Positions 8,379-17,240 of a stretch of DNA of 64,000 bases are shown piece by piece. Positions within the stretch are counted from its first letter, which is position 1. Every line of letters begins with the position of its first letter. The notes below the pieces were generated by a model, which saw only the letters and a program-made list of their open reading frames with translations, was not told the origin of the DNA and did not search any database. The position numbers and the translations under genes are program-made. The stretch is from Dongia mobilis (lineage in GTDB: Bacteria > Pseudomonadota > Alphaproteobacteria > Dongiales > Dongiaceae): assembly GCF_004363235.1 (NCBI RefSeq), contig NZ_SNYW01000001.1:140583-204582 (forward strand), written 5' to 3'.

Positions 8379-9236
8379 ATGGTCTTATCGCGCCGCATCG
8401 TGCTGACCGGGCCGGGCATTGCCTGGATCGTCGCCCTGCTGGTGATTCCCTGCCTGCTGATCCTCGGCAATTCCTTTTTCGAGCGCGGTGTCTATGGCGG
8501 CATCGACTATATCTTCACCCTGGAGAATTACGCCCGCGCCGCCGACCCGCTCTATGCCGCCGTGTTCTGGAACTCGGCCCAGGTGGCCGGAATCACGACG
8601 CTGATCTCGCTGCTGGTCGGCTATCCCGCCGCCTATTGCATCGCCCAGATGAACCCCCGCCGGCAGCTGGCCTGCCTGATCCTCGTCATGCTGCCGCTCT
8701 GGAGCAACTACCTCATCCGCACCTATGCCTGGATGGTGATGCTGAACAACGAAGGCCTCATCAACCGCGTGCTGATCGGGGCTGGCCTCATAGACGCACC
8801 TTTGCCGCTGCTCTACAACGATTTCGCCATCATCATCGGCCTCACCTACGGCTACATGCCGTTCATGATCTTGGCCCTCTTCAGTTCGATCTCGAAGCTG
8901 GGGCCGGATCTGCGCGAGGCTTCGACCGATCTCGGTGCCTCCGCCTTTACCACCTTCCGCCGCGTCACCCTGCCGCTCACGCTTCCCGGCATCGCCGCCG
9001 GCTCGGTCTTTGTCTTCGTGCTCTCGGTCGGCAATTTCGTCACTCCAGATCTGCTGGGTGGCGGCAAGCGCACCATGCTGGGCAATCTCATCTACGACCA
9101 GTTCCTGACCGCGCGCGACTGGCCCTTCGGTTCGGCCATCGCCGCCATCGTCGTCTTCATCATGATGGCGCTGCTGACCGCCCAGGCGATCATCGTCAAC
9201 CGCCGCTCCCGCGAAGACGGGGAGGCCGGACAATGA
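8379..9236 (+). CDS. potB: polyamine-type ABC transporter permease (PotB/PotH family)
   Basis: 285-residue inner-membrane permease with six predicted helices, beginning near IAWIVALLVIPCLLILG. The EAA docking loop reads LREASTDLGASAFTTFRRVTLPLTLPG. The ATG at 8379 is preferred over the one at 8322 because the latter falls inside the preceding hairpin. Its stop overlaps the start of the second permease in an ATGA arrangement, so the two are translationally coupled. Confidence 0.92.
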   Translation: MVLSRRIVLTGPGIAWIVALLVIPCLLILGNSFFERGVYGGIDYIFTLENYARAADPLYAAVFWNSAQVAGITTLISLLVGYPAAYCIAQMNPRRQLACLILVMLPLWSNYLIRTYAWMVMLNNEGLINRVLIGAGLIDAPLPLLYNDFAIIIGLTYGYMPFMILALFSSISKLGPDLREASTDLGASAFTTFRRVTLPLTLPGIAAGSVFVFVLSVGNFVTPDLLGGGKRTMLGNLIYDQFLTARDWPFGSAIAAIVVFIMMALLTAQAIIVNRRSREDGEAGQ

Positions 9237-10036
9237 TGTTCCGGGCAATGACGATCCGCCGCTGGCTCAGCGCACATCTGGCGCTGGTCTATGTCTTTCT
9301 CTATGCGCCGATCCTGGTGCTGGTGGCGCTCTCCTTCAACAAGGCGGGTCTCCCCACCGTCTGGACCGGCTTCTCGGTCGAGTGGTACGGCAAGCTGCTC
9401 GCCAACCAGAAGATCCTCTCGGCGGTCGGCAATTCGCTCTTCATCGCTGCCGTGGCGACGGCGATCTCCGTCGTCATCGGCACGCTGCTGGCCATGGGGC
9501 TGGAGGAGCGGCGGCCGCGAGTCGCGACCGAGGCGCTGATCTCGGCGCCGATGATCATTCCCGACATCGTCATGGCGATCTCGCTGCTTTCCTTCTATTC
9601 GCTGATCAAGCTGACGCTGGGCGCGCATTCGGTGATCTTGAGCCACACCGCCTTCATGATTTCCTTCGTCTGCGTCGTGGTCAGGACGCGCTTCAAGCAT
9701 TTCGACCGCTCGATCATCGAAGCCTCGATCGATCTCGGCGCTTCGGAAATCACCACCTTCCGTCGCGTCACCCTGCCGGTGATCGCGCCCGGTGTCATCG
9801 CTGCGGCCTTGCTCGGCTTCACGCTTTCCTTCGACGAGTTCATCATCGCCTATTTCACGGCGGGCCCATCCTCCTCCTCCATCACCTTTCCCATGCAGAT
9901 CTATGCCATGATCCGGTTCGGCGTGACGCCCGACGTCAATGCGGTGGCGACCATCGTGCTACTCGTCTCATTCTTCCTCATCTTCTTGTCGCAGCGCCTG
10001 ACGCGCGAGGAACCGGCGCAGGGGGCGAAGCCATGA
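9233..10036 (+). CDS. potC: polyamine-type ABC transporter permease (PotC/PotI family)
   Basis: 267-residue permease, partner of the preceding gene. Helix 1 is near LVYVFLYAPILVLVALSF, and the EAA loop is IEASIDLGASEITTFRRVTLPVIAPG. The start ATG (9233) overlaps the potB stop (ATGA), and its own stop overlaps the ATPase start the same way. Family and order match potABCD-type importers. Confidence 0.92.
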   Translation: MMFRAMTIRRWLSAHLALVYVFLYAPILVLVALSFNKAGLPTVWTGFSVEWYGKLLANQKILSAVGNSLFIAAVATAISVVIGTLLAMGLEERRPRVATEALISAPMIIPDIVMAISLLSFYSLIKLTLGAHSVILSHTAFMISFVCVVVRTRFKHFDRSIIEASIDLGASEITTFRRVTLPVIAPGVIAAALLGFTLSFDEFIIAYFTAGPSSSSITFPMQIYAMIRFGVTPDVNAVATIVLLVSFFLIFLSQRLTREEPAQGAKP

Positions 10037-11094
10037 GTGCGCTTCTCGAGGTCGCAGGCGTTTCCAAGAGTTTCGGCCCGGTGAAGGCGGTCGACAATAT
10101 CGACCTTACCATCGGCGCCAACGAGTTCTTCGCCCTGCTGGGGCCGTCCGGCTGTGGCAAGACCACATTGCTGCGCATGATCGCCGGCTTCGAGATGCCG
10201 GATCAGGGCCGCATCATCCTTGCCGGGCAGGACATCACCGGGGTGAAGGCCAACAAACGGCCGATCAATCTGATGTTCCAGTCCTATGCGCTCTTTCCCC
10301 ATATGACGGTCGCCGGCAATGTCGCCTATGGCCTCGAGATGGAAGGCATGCGCGGCGCCGAACTGGATCGGCGCGTCGCCGAAGCCCTCGATCTCGTCCA
10401 GTTGTCGCCGTTGGCCAAGCGCAAGCCGGCACAGTTGTCGGGCGGGCAGAAGCAGCGCGTGGCGCTGGCCCGCGCCCTGGTCAAGCGGCCGCAATTGCTG
10501 CTGCTCGACGAACCGCTGGGCGCGCTCGACAAGAAGCTGCGCGAGCAGATGCAGATCGAGTTGAAGCGCCTGCAGCAGGAAACCGGCATCGCCTTCCTGG
10601 TGGTCACCCACGACCAGGAAGAGGCCCTCACCATGGCCGACCGCATTGCGCTGCTGAAGGCGGGTCGTGTTGCCCAGCTCGACGCGCCGCGCGCCCTCTA
10701 TGAGCGGCCGAGTTCGCGCTTCGTCGCCGATTTCATCGGCCAGATGAATTTCCTGGCGGGCGAGGTAACGGCGGCCGGGCTGGAAATTCCGGGCCTCGGC
10801 TGCTTCGGCGCCGTCAATCTCGCCGATCACGCCATCGGTACGCGTGCCGAGCTTGCCATTCGGCCGGAGCGCGTCGAGCTCCTGGACGGCGCTGTGTCAG
10901 GTGCGATCGCCGCGCACGTCTCGGGACTTGCCTATCTCGGCCAGGATCTCATCCTGCACCTCAGCATTGCCGGCCGCGCGCAGCCGCTGGTGGCACGGGT
11001 GCCGGCCGCCAATCCGCTCAGCACACGGCTGCGCCAGGGGCTCGATCTGTGGTGCCGCTGGCCGGCCGAGCACAGCCTTGTCTTGTCGGAATAG
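10033..11094 (+). CDS. potA: polyamine-type ABC transporter ATPase (PotA/PotG family)
   Basis: 353-residue ATPase. The nucleotide-binding domain has P-loop GPSGCGKTT, Q-loop MFQSYALFPHM, signature LSGGQKQRVALARAL, Walker B LLLLDEPLGALDK and the switch histidine in VVTHDQEEAL. A TOBE regulatory domain (about 270-350, beginning near IRPERVELL) follows. Contrast its standard P-loop with that of pstB in this window. The start overlaps the potC stop (ATGA). Confidence 0.93.
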   Translation: MSALLEVAGVSKSFGPVKAVDNIDLTIGANEFFALLGPSGCGKTTLLRMIAGFEMPDQGRIILAGQDITGVKANKRPINLMFQSYALFPHMTVAGNVAYGLEMEGMRGAELDRRVAEALDLVQLSPLAKRKPAQLSGGQKQRVALARALVKRPQLLLLDEPLGALDKKLREQMQIELKRLQQETGIAFLVVTHDQEEALTMADRIALLKAGRVAQLDAPRALYERPSSRFVADFIGQMNFLAGEVTAAGLEIPGLGCFGAVNLADHAIGTRAELAIRPERVELLDGAVSGAIAAHVSGLAYLGQDLILHLSIAGRAQPLVARVPAANPLSTRLRQGLDLWCRWPAEHSLVLSE

Positions 11095-11117
11095 CATTCG
11101 CGTAAGGGAGAAAAACC

Positions 11118-12410
11118 ATGGGAAAAACCATCGTCCTGTTTCCGGAGGCGGCCTTCGGCCCGGCGCTCAATTGCGTCGGCATCGCGCAGCGCCTCAAGGC
11201 CATGGGCCACAACCCGGTCTTCATCTGTGACAAGGGTTTCAAGGGCGTCTTCGAGAAATACGGCTTCGAGGAGAACCTGGTCGACATGTCAGGCGGCATG
11301 TCGGATGAGGAGATCGCCAAGTTCTGGGCCAACTTCATCGCCGAGAAGCAGCCGCATTTCCGCCTCTCGCCGATTGACCAGCTGCCGACCTATGTCATCC
11401 CGGTGTGGGAGGCGATCGTCGATTCCGCGATCATTGCGGAAGAGGGGCTGAAGGCGCATCTCGACCGCATCAAGCCGGATCTGGTGGCAGTCGACAACGT
11501 GATCCTGTTCCCGGCCATCAAGAAGGCCGGCTGTCCCTGGGTGCGCATCATCTCCTGTTCCGAGAACGAGATTCCGGACCCCGACATCCCGCCGCATCTC
11601 TCCGGCTGCCACGAGAATGACAAGGAGGGCTTCAAGAAGTTCGACGACCGGTTCCTGGAACTGGTCAAGCCGACGCATGACCGCTTTACCGAATTCATGG
11701 TGCGCCAAGGCGAGAAGCCCTATCCGCTGGGCCAGTTCTTCGAGGCAAGCCCCACCATGAATTTGCTGCTCTATCCGAAGCCGCTCGCCTTCAAGCGCCG
11801 GCATCCGCTGGATCCGAAACAATTCCAGTATCTCGAGGGCTGTGTCCGCGACGAGGGCACCTATACCGTGCCGGAATTCAAGGTCCACAACGACAAGCCG
11901 CTGATCTATGTCTCCTACGGTTCGCTGGGTGCCGCGGATATCGATCTCTACAAGAACCTGATCAAGGCCTTCGCCAAGCTGCCCTATCGCTTCCTCATGA
12001 ATGTCGGCGATTACATCGGCGAATATTCCGACGTTCCCGGCAACGTTCATCTGGAAAGCTGGTATCCGCAGCCGGCGGTCATTCCGCATGTGGATCTCTT
12101 CATCCATCACGGCGGCAACAACAGCTTCAACGAGGCGCTCTATTTCGGCAAGCCGGCGATCATCATGCCGTTCTGCTGGGACGGCCTCGACAATGCCGCG
12201 CGTATCCATGACACCGGCTATGGCGAGCAGTTGCCGCGCTATACCTGGACAGAAGGCGAGCTTGCCGCCACCATCGACCGCCTGCTCAACGACCGGGCGA
12301 TGAAGCAGCGCCTCAACGAGGTGGCCAAGCACATGCAGGCCGCCAAGGGCACCGAGAAGGCCGCCAATATCCTGGCCGAGATCGCGACCACGGGGGGCTT
12401 CAAGCCGTGA
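11118..12410 (+). CDS. UGT/MGT-type glycosyltransferase (GT1-like)
   Basis: 430-residue nucleotide-sugar-dependent glycosyltransferase with two Rossmann-like halves. The N-terminal acceptor half opens with TIVLFPEAAFGPALNCVGIA, and the C-terminal donor half carries the UGT signature: W315-Q318 (WYPQ), HHGGNNSFNEAL from residue 330, then PAIIMPFCWDGLDNAARI. The usual D-Q pair of plant and animal UGTs is replaced around DGLDN. The sugar donor and acceptor are unknown. It lies 23 bases after potA behind AAGGGAG. Its last codons overlap the first cupin in a GTGA junction, so it belongs to the polyamine-type operon. Glycosyltransferases are not part of known putrescine pathways; see findings. Confidence 0.87.
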   Translation: MGKTIVLFPEAAFGPALNCVGIAQRLKAMGHNPVFICDKGFKGVFEKYGFEENLVDMSGGMSDEEIAKFWANFIAEKQPHFRLSPIDQLPTYVIPVWEAIVDSAIIAEEGLKAHLDRIKPDLVAVDNVILFPAIKKAGCPWVRIISCSENEIPDPDIPPHLSGCHENDKEGFKKFDDRFLELVKPTHDRFTEFMVRQGEKPYPLGQFFEASPTMNLLLYPKPLAFKRRHPLDPKQFQYLEGCVRDEGTYTVPEFKVHNDKPLIYVSYGSLGAADIDLYKNLIKAFAKLPYRFLMNVGDYIGEYSDVPGNVHLESWYPQPAVIPHVDLFIHHGGNNSFNEALYFGKPAIIMPFCWDGLDNAARIHDTGYGEQLPRYTWTEGELAATIDRLLNDRAMKQRLNEVAKHMQAAKGTEKAANILAEIATTGGFKP

Positions 12411-12790
12411 GCAACAAGGCCAAGCTCGATTCCTCGGCGCCGCATATCTACGACGCCACGGGCTATGACGATCTCGTCGATTGGGGCGAGCAGCCGGATT
12501 GCATGGAGGGGCGGTCGCATTCTTCCGGCCGCCTGCTCTTCAAGCGACCGGACCCGTCCGTCGGCGGCAATTCGCCGGAGACGGGGCTCTGGGTGGTGAC
12601 ACCGGGGAAATGGCCGCTCGCCATTCCGCGCGACGAGTTCTGCCACTTCATCGCCGGCCGCGCCACCTATGTGAAGGACGATGGCGAGGTGATCGAGGTA
12701 ACGCCCGGCACCTGCGTCCACTTTCCCGCCGGTTGGGCCGGCATCTGCACGGTCCACGAGACCCTGCGCAATGTCTACATGCTGCGATAG
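12407..12790 (+). CDS. small cupin protein, DUF861/EutQ-like (copy 1)
   Basis: 127-residue single-domain cupin. The core is LWVVTPGKWPLAIPRDEFCH, then GEVIEVTPGTCVHFPAGWAG and a VHETLRNVYML ending, as in the Cupin_3 (DUF861) family. The GTG start overlaps the glycosyltransferase stop. The family includes metal-dependent hydrolases and isomerases as well as proteins of unknown role; the DEFCH segment may supply metal ligands. It has an N-terminal extension of about 30 residues compared with its neighbour. Role in the pathway is unknown. Confidence 0.85.
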   Translation: MSNKAKLDSSAPHIYDATGYDDLVDWGEQPDCMEGRSHSSGRLLFKRPDPSVGGNSPETGLWVVTPGKWPLAIPRDEFCHFIAGRATYVKDDGEVIEVTPGTCVHFPAGWAGICTVHETLRNVYMLR

Positions 12791-12805
12791 GAGTAGCGAA
12801 ACATC

Positions 12806-13150
12806 ATGACCACACCTGTCCTCTACAACCCGAAATCGGTCGCCGAGCTCAAGGATTGGGGGCCGATTCCGACCATGATCGAAGGCCAGTCGATGACCTC
12901 GGGGGTGCTGCTGCACAAGGGGCCCAATGGCGAGAACGAGACCGGCATCTGGGTCTGCACGCCGGGTTTCTGGAACTGCCACGTGACCCGCGACGAGTTC
13001 TGCCATTTCATGCTGGGACGCTGCACCTACACCCATGAAAGCGGTGAGGTGATCGAGATCTATCCCGACACCATCGCCTTCTTCCCCAAGGACTGGAAGG
13101 GTACCTGCCGCGTGCACGAGACCGTGCGCAAGGTTTACATGATTCGGTGA
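12806..13150 (+). CDS. small cupin protein, DUF861/EutQ-like (copy 2)
   Basis: 114-residue cupin, clearly paralogous to the preceding one. Shared segments are IWVCTPGFW, TRDEFCHFMLG, GEVIEIYPDT and VHETVRKVYMI. GGAGTAG precedes the ATG. The two proteins differ widely outside these motifs, so they may form a heterodimer or act on successive intermediates rather than being a recent duplication. They sit between the glycosyltransferase and the dehydrogenase. Confidence 0.85.
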   Translation: MTTPVLYNPKSVAELKDWGPIPTMIEGQSMTSGVLLHKGPNGENETGIWVCTPGFWNCHVTRDEFCHFMLGRCTYTHESGEVIEIYPDTIAFFPKDWKGTCRVHETVRKVYMIR

Positions 13151-13174
13151 TTGTCACCCTCGTTCTACCAATTG

Positions 13175-13256
13175 CGTCATGCCCGGATTTGATCCGGGCA
13201 TCCACTCTATCAACTGCACCAGTGGATCCCCGGGTCTTCGCCCGGGGATGACGGCG
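13175..13256. repeat. REP-like element with two hairpins
   Basis: Hairpin 1 pairs TGCCCGGAT (13180-13188) with ATCCGGGCA (13192-13200). Hairpin 2 pairs ATCCCCGGG (13226-13234) with CCCGGGGAT (13241-13249). The element begins CGTCAT and ends ATGACGGCG, the same plan as at 26249-26323. It is an interspersed palindromic element of alphaproteobacterial type and may also stabilise or attenuate the mRNA between cupin and dehydrogenase. Confidence 0.8.
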
Positions 13257-13275
13257 TCAAACAGCGAGTCTCGTT

Positions 13276-14787
13276 ATGCCCGCCTTCGACCCCAATCTCG
13301 GCCAGATCTTCGTCGGCAACGATTACATCATGCCGGCAGGCGCAACCCTGGCCGAGGTGAAGAATCCGGCCGATCTTTCCGTGGTCGGACGGGTCGCGCA
13401 ATGCGCACCCTCGGTCCTCGACGGCGTGCTGGAGAAGGCGCTGCTGGCGCAGAAGGATTGGGCCGCCCTCGACGGCAAGTCTCGGGCGACGGCGCTGCAT
13501 CGTCTCGCCGATGCGATGGAGCGCGCGGTCACCGGCGCGGCGGCCGAGCTGATGACGCGGGAGATGGGCAAGCCCTTCACCGAATCGACCGGCGAACTCA
13601 TGAACGTGGCGCCGATCTTCCGCTATTTTGCGGAACTGGCGCGGGAGGATGGCGGCTTCGTCGCGGCGCCCACCTCGCCGGGCTCGCTGCAATATGCGCG
13701 CTGGTACCCCTATGGCGTCACCGGGCATATCGTGCCCTACAACTTTCCGATCATCCTGATGGCCTTCACGGTGGCGGCGTCGCTCGCCGCCGGAAATGCC
13801 GTCGTCATCAAGCCGGCGCCGGCGACGTCGCTCTCGACCCTTGCCTTCATGGAACATTTCAAGGCGCTGCCGGCGGGCCTCGTCGCTTGTGTGACCGGCG
13901 GCATCGATACCGCGCAAGCCCTCATCAATGACGGGCGCATCGGCGCCATCGCCTTCACCGGCTCGGTCGAAGCGGGGCGCGACGTGGCTGCCGCCTGTGC
14001 GCGGCATCTGAAACCCTGTGTCATCGAGGCGGGCGGATCCGACCCCATGATCGTGATGGATTCGGCTGATCCGGAAGTGGCGGCGGCGGCGGCCGTCACC
14101 GGCGCCTTCCATCTTTCCGGCCAGATCTGCACCTCGACCGAGCGCATTTTCGTCCATGAGAAGGTGCATGACGCCTTCGTCGATTCCATGGTGGCAAGGA
14201 CCAGGCGGCTGCGCATCGGCAACGGCCTCAAGAATGTCGAGATCGGGCCGCTGGTCTCGGAAGCGGCACGCGCCAAGGTGATGCGCCTCGTGGATGCGGC
14301 GGTGGCGCAAGGCGCCAGGATCGCCTGCGGCGGCCGCGTGCCGCCCGACCACAATACCGGCTGGTTCTACGAGCCCACGATCCTCACCGGTGTGACGCCG
14401 GAGATGGACCTGATGCGTGCCGAGATGTTCGGCCCGGTGGCGCCCATCATCCGCATCCGGAACTTCGAGGAAGCCGTCACTCTCGCCAACAGCTCGAAAT
14501 TCGGCCTGGGGGCTGCCATATTCACCTCGAAGCTTGACGAGGCGATGGCGGCCGTGGACCGGCTTGAAGCCGGCATGGTATGGGTCAACAATGTACTGGG
14601 CGACAATGACGCACTGCCCTTCGGCGGCTGGAAGCTCTCCGGCCTGGGCCGCGCGCTCAGCCGCCTCGGCCTCAACGCCTTCCGCCAGTCGAAGATGGTG
14701 ATGCTGGACCCGAAGGCCGAATTGCAGTCCTGGTGGTACCCCTATTCCGATTCCTTCTATCGCGAGCGCGGCGGCCGCTGGGAGTAA
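13276..14787 (+). CDS. NAD(P)-dependent aldehyde dehydrogenase
   Basis: 503-residue member of the aldehyde dehydrogenase superfamily. It oxidises an aldehyde to the acid, here presumably the aldehyde made by the amine oxidases of this locus. Visible motifs are the nucleotide-fold region AFTGSVEAGRDVA, the general-base glutamate in IEAGGSDP and the catalytic cysteine in GQICTSTERIF. ALPFGGWKLSGLGR lies near the C-terminus. In a putrescine-type pathway it would play the part of PuuC. It follows a REP-like element and precedes the flavin oxidase by 13 bases. Confidence 0.92.
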   Translation: MPAFDPNLGQIFVGNDYIMPAGATLAEVKNPADLSVVGRVAQCAPSVLDGVLEKALLAQKDWAALDGKSRATALHRLADAMERAVTGAAAELMTREMGKPFTESTGELMNVAPIFRYFAELAREDGGFVAAPTSPGSLQYARWYPYGVTGHIVPYNFPIILMAFTVAASLAAGNAVVIKPAPATSLSTLAFMEHFKALPAGLVACVTGGIDTAQALINDGRIGAIAFTGSVEAGRDVAAACARHLKPCVIEAGGSDPMIVMDSADPEVAAAAAVTGAFHLSGQICTSTERIFVHEKVHDAFVDSMVARTRRLRIGNGLKNVEIGPLVSEAARAKVMRLVDAAVAQGARIACGGRVPPDHNTGWFYEPTILTGVTPEMDLMRAEMFGPVAPIIRIRNFEEAVTLANSSKFGLGAAIFTSKLDEAMAAVDRLEAGMVWVNNVLGDNDALPFGGWKLSGLGRALSRLGLNAFRQSKMVMLDPKAELQSWWYPYSDSFYRERGGRWE

Positions 14788-14800
14788 CGAGGTTTCGACC

Positions 14801-16138
14801 ATGCAGCATCTTTATCATGCGACCGCCCTTGATCCCGCGATCCCGGTGCCGAGCTGGTGGCGCGATACCAAGACGGATGTCCCCGCCTATCCGACGCTGG
14901 AAGGAGAGATCGACACCGAAATCGCCATCATCGGCGGCGGCTATACCGGCCTATCCGCCGCCTATCACCTGGCGCGCGACCACGATATCCAGGCGGTGGT
15001 GCTGGAACGCGCCTATCCCGGCTGGGGTGGATCGGGGCGCAATGGCGGCTTCTGCTGCATGGGCTCGTCGAAGATGCCCTGGAACAAGATGGCGGCGAAG
15101 TTCGGCCTCGAGGAGGCGCGTAGCTTCTGGCGCAGCCAGCGCGAATCGGTCGGCCTCGTCGCCGAGATCATCGACCGCGAAGGCATCGATGTCGACAAGA
15201 CCGGCCATGGCGAGGTTTCGCTCGCCCACAAGCCGAACCTGGTGGACGCCCTGCGCGAAGAAGCCGACTACATGGCCAGGACCTTCGGTGCCACCGAGAA
15301 ATTCATGAGCAAGGAAGACCTAGTCGCCCAGGGCCTCAATTCGCCGGGGCTCTATGCCGGTGTCGCCAATCCGGTCGGTTTCGGCCTCAACCCCTGGAAA
15401 TACGTGACCGGGCTTGCCGCCGCGACCGCAAGGGCGGGTGCGCGCATCTTCGGCAATGCCGAGGTGATCCACTGGTCGCGCGAGGGCGGCAAGCATGTCC
15501 TCACCACCCAGCGCGGCCGGGTGCGCGCCGACAAGGTCCTGATCGCCACCGCCGGCTATACGCCGGAGGATTTGCACAATGATTATGGCGGACGCGTCCT
15601 GCCGGCCCTCTCCTCGATCGTTGTGACGCGGCCGATTACGGAGGCCGAGCAGAAGGCGCAGGGCTGGACCAACACCACGCCGGTCTATGACATCCGCTAT
15701 CTGCTGCATTACTTCCGCCTGCTGCCGGACGGGCGCATGATGTTCGGCGGCCGCGGCGGGCTTTCCGCCGAACCCGGGAAGTTGCGCGCCCAGCAGGATC
15801 GGATCGAAGCGGATTTCCGCGCCTATTACCCGGAATGGCGCCATGTCGAGGTGACGCATCGCTGGTCGGGCCTGCTCTGCCTCGCCCAGGATTTGGTGCC
15901 GCATGTAGGCAGCTGGGACGACCAGCCTGGTGTCTATTTTGCCATGTGCTATCACGGCAACGGCGTCGCCATGGGGACCTGGTCGGGCCGCGCGGCGGCG
16001 CGGGCCATGGTGGGGGGCGTCGACGAGAGGCCTAATTTCATCCGCCGCCCGCCGCCGCGTTTCCCGCTCGCCTTCCTGCGCCCGCTCTATCTGCGCGGCG
16101 CCTATGTCGCCTATGGCATCAGGGACAGCCTGAGCTAG
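14801..16138 (+). CDS. FAD-dependent oxidoreductase, PuuB-like
   Basis: 445-residue DAO-family flavoenzyme resembling gamma-glutamylputrescine oxidase (PuuB). The FAD motif is IAIIGGGYTGLSAAYHLA, followed by PGWGGSGRNGGF. A mid-protein RVRADKVLIATAGYTP and the late HRWSGLLCLAQDLVPHVG match the family. By analogy it oxidises a primary amine, possibly one carrying a protecting group. It is the last gene of the operon. No PuuA ligase or PuuD amidase is nearby, so the true substrate is open. Confidence 0.88.
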   Translation: MQHLYHATALDPAIPVPSWWRDTKTDVPAYPTLEGEIDTEIAIIGGGYTGLSAAYHLARDHDIQAVVLERAYPGWGGSGRNGGFCCMGSSKMPWNKMAAKFGLEEARSFWRSQRESVGLVAEIIDREGIDVDKTGHGEVSLAHKPNLVDALREEADYMARTFGATEKFMSKEDLVAQGLNSPGLYAGVANPVGFGLNPWKYVTGLAAATARAGARIFGNAEVIHWSREGGKHVLTTQRGRVRADKVLIATAGYTPEDLHNDYGGRVLPALSSIVVTRPITEAEQKAQGWTNTTPVYDIRYLLHYFRLLPDGRMMFGGRGGLSAEPGKLRAQQDRIEADFRAYYPEWRHVEVTHRWSGLLCLAQDLVPHVGSWDDQPGVYFAMCYHGNGVAMGTWSGRAAARAMVGGVDERPNFIRRPPPRFPLAFLRPLYLRGAYVAYGIRDSLS

Positions 16139-16256
16139 AACGCGACGCGCGTCACCTGTCCGGAGCGAACCAGGCGGCCCGCTAGCGCGACCAAGGCATG
16201 CGAGTTTCGGCGCAGGGACTGGCGCGCCATCGCATCACACCTGCAACGAGGGGATC

Positions 16257-17198
16257 ATGCGCTCAATTCCGCTTTCCATCCTGGCTGCACTGCCGACCGT
16301 CTTGCCGGCTCTTCTCGCCCAGCCAGCTACAGCCGAGGATCTGGTGCTGGAACAGGCGCCGTCGGAGATCCGCATCGAGGCGATGCCGGACGGCCAGATG
16401 CGAATCGTCAACACCACGCGCCGGTTCGAGACCAACCTGCTTGCCACCCTGGCCGACCGCCAAGCGGTCCAGCACCAGCTGCTGGCAATCGAACACCGGG
16501 CCGAGCTGGTCGAAGGCACCGAGATCGAGCGCCAGTTCGGCGCAGGCGGGGTCAAGGTGACGGCCTATCCGCTCTCGGCCGCGGGCAAGGGCGGGGCCAG
16601 CTTTACCATCGAATCGCCGGGCGATGCGGTCAGGGTCGATGGCCCCTATCTGACGATCAGCCATTACGGCTGTTGTGCCGAGGGCGGTACCGATTCCATC
16701 TTCAGCCTGGAAACCGGCCGATATCTATTCAATGCCAACGGACCGGGCCAAGCGGGCGACTGGGTAACCATAGGTGCGCGCGGCGGGCTCGAGAACGAGC
16801 GTATCCTCGCCTATCACCTGGTGCCGACGCCGTTGGACAGCCTTCTTTTCGGCGATGTCGAGAACGGTGCCGCGATCATTTCCTATGCGCGGCGCGACAG
16901 GCCGTTGCAGCGCGTGGCGCTGGTGGCGCCGCAAGCGGTGTTCGATGCCGGCCGCGAATTGGACTGGCTGCCCAAGGCAGCACTGACGGGACCCGGACAG
17001 GGCGAGGCGAGCGACCGTCTTTTCATCGAACGCAGCGGCAGCGGAGCCGAAATTTTCGACGGCATCACCTACCGCCTCAGCCTAGATGACGCGACGATGA
17101 TCGAGATCCCCGTGAATGCCGACCGGCTGGATATCGCCGGGGCGAAACTGCCGGCCGGCTATCGCCTGGTCGAGACGCCGCTGGAACAGCCACAATAG
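16257..17198 (+). CDS. exported protein of unknown function
   Basis: 313 residues with a signal peptide (about 1-23, ending QPATA before EDLV). No domain recognised. The mature part is predicted mostly beta, with an unusual double cysteine (SHYGCCAEGGTDSIF, about residues 137-151) and no membrane helix after the signal. GGGGATC precedes the ATG. It stands alone between the amine operon and a possible small antisense-oriented gene. A periplasmic location is inferred. Confidence 0.7.
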   Translation: MRSIPLSILAALPTVLPALLAQPATAEDLVLEQAPSEIRIEAMPDGQMRIVNTTRRFETNLLATLADRQAVQHQLLAIEHRAELVEGTEIERQFGAGGVKVTAYPLSAAGKGGASFTIESPGDAVRVDGPYLTISHYGCCAEGGTDSIFSLETGRYLFNANGPGQAGDWVTIGARGGLENERILAYHLVPTPLDSLLFGDVENGAAIISYARRDRPLQRVALVAPQAVFDAGRELDWLPKAALTGPGQGEASDRLFIERSGSGAEIFDGITYRLSLDDATMIEIPVNADRLDIAGAKLPAGYRLVETPLEQPQ

Positions 17199-17240
17199 AA
17201 GTCCGGGAGGGAATCCGCCTGCGGGCCGCGGCGGCGGCAA

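Noticed and set aside
11118..16138. Horizontal transfer of the glycosyltransferase-cupin block
   Set aside because: Codon choice and G/C content look the same as in the flanking transporter genes, and no mobile-element remnants are seen.
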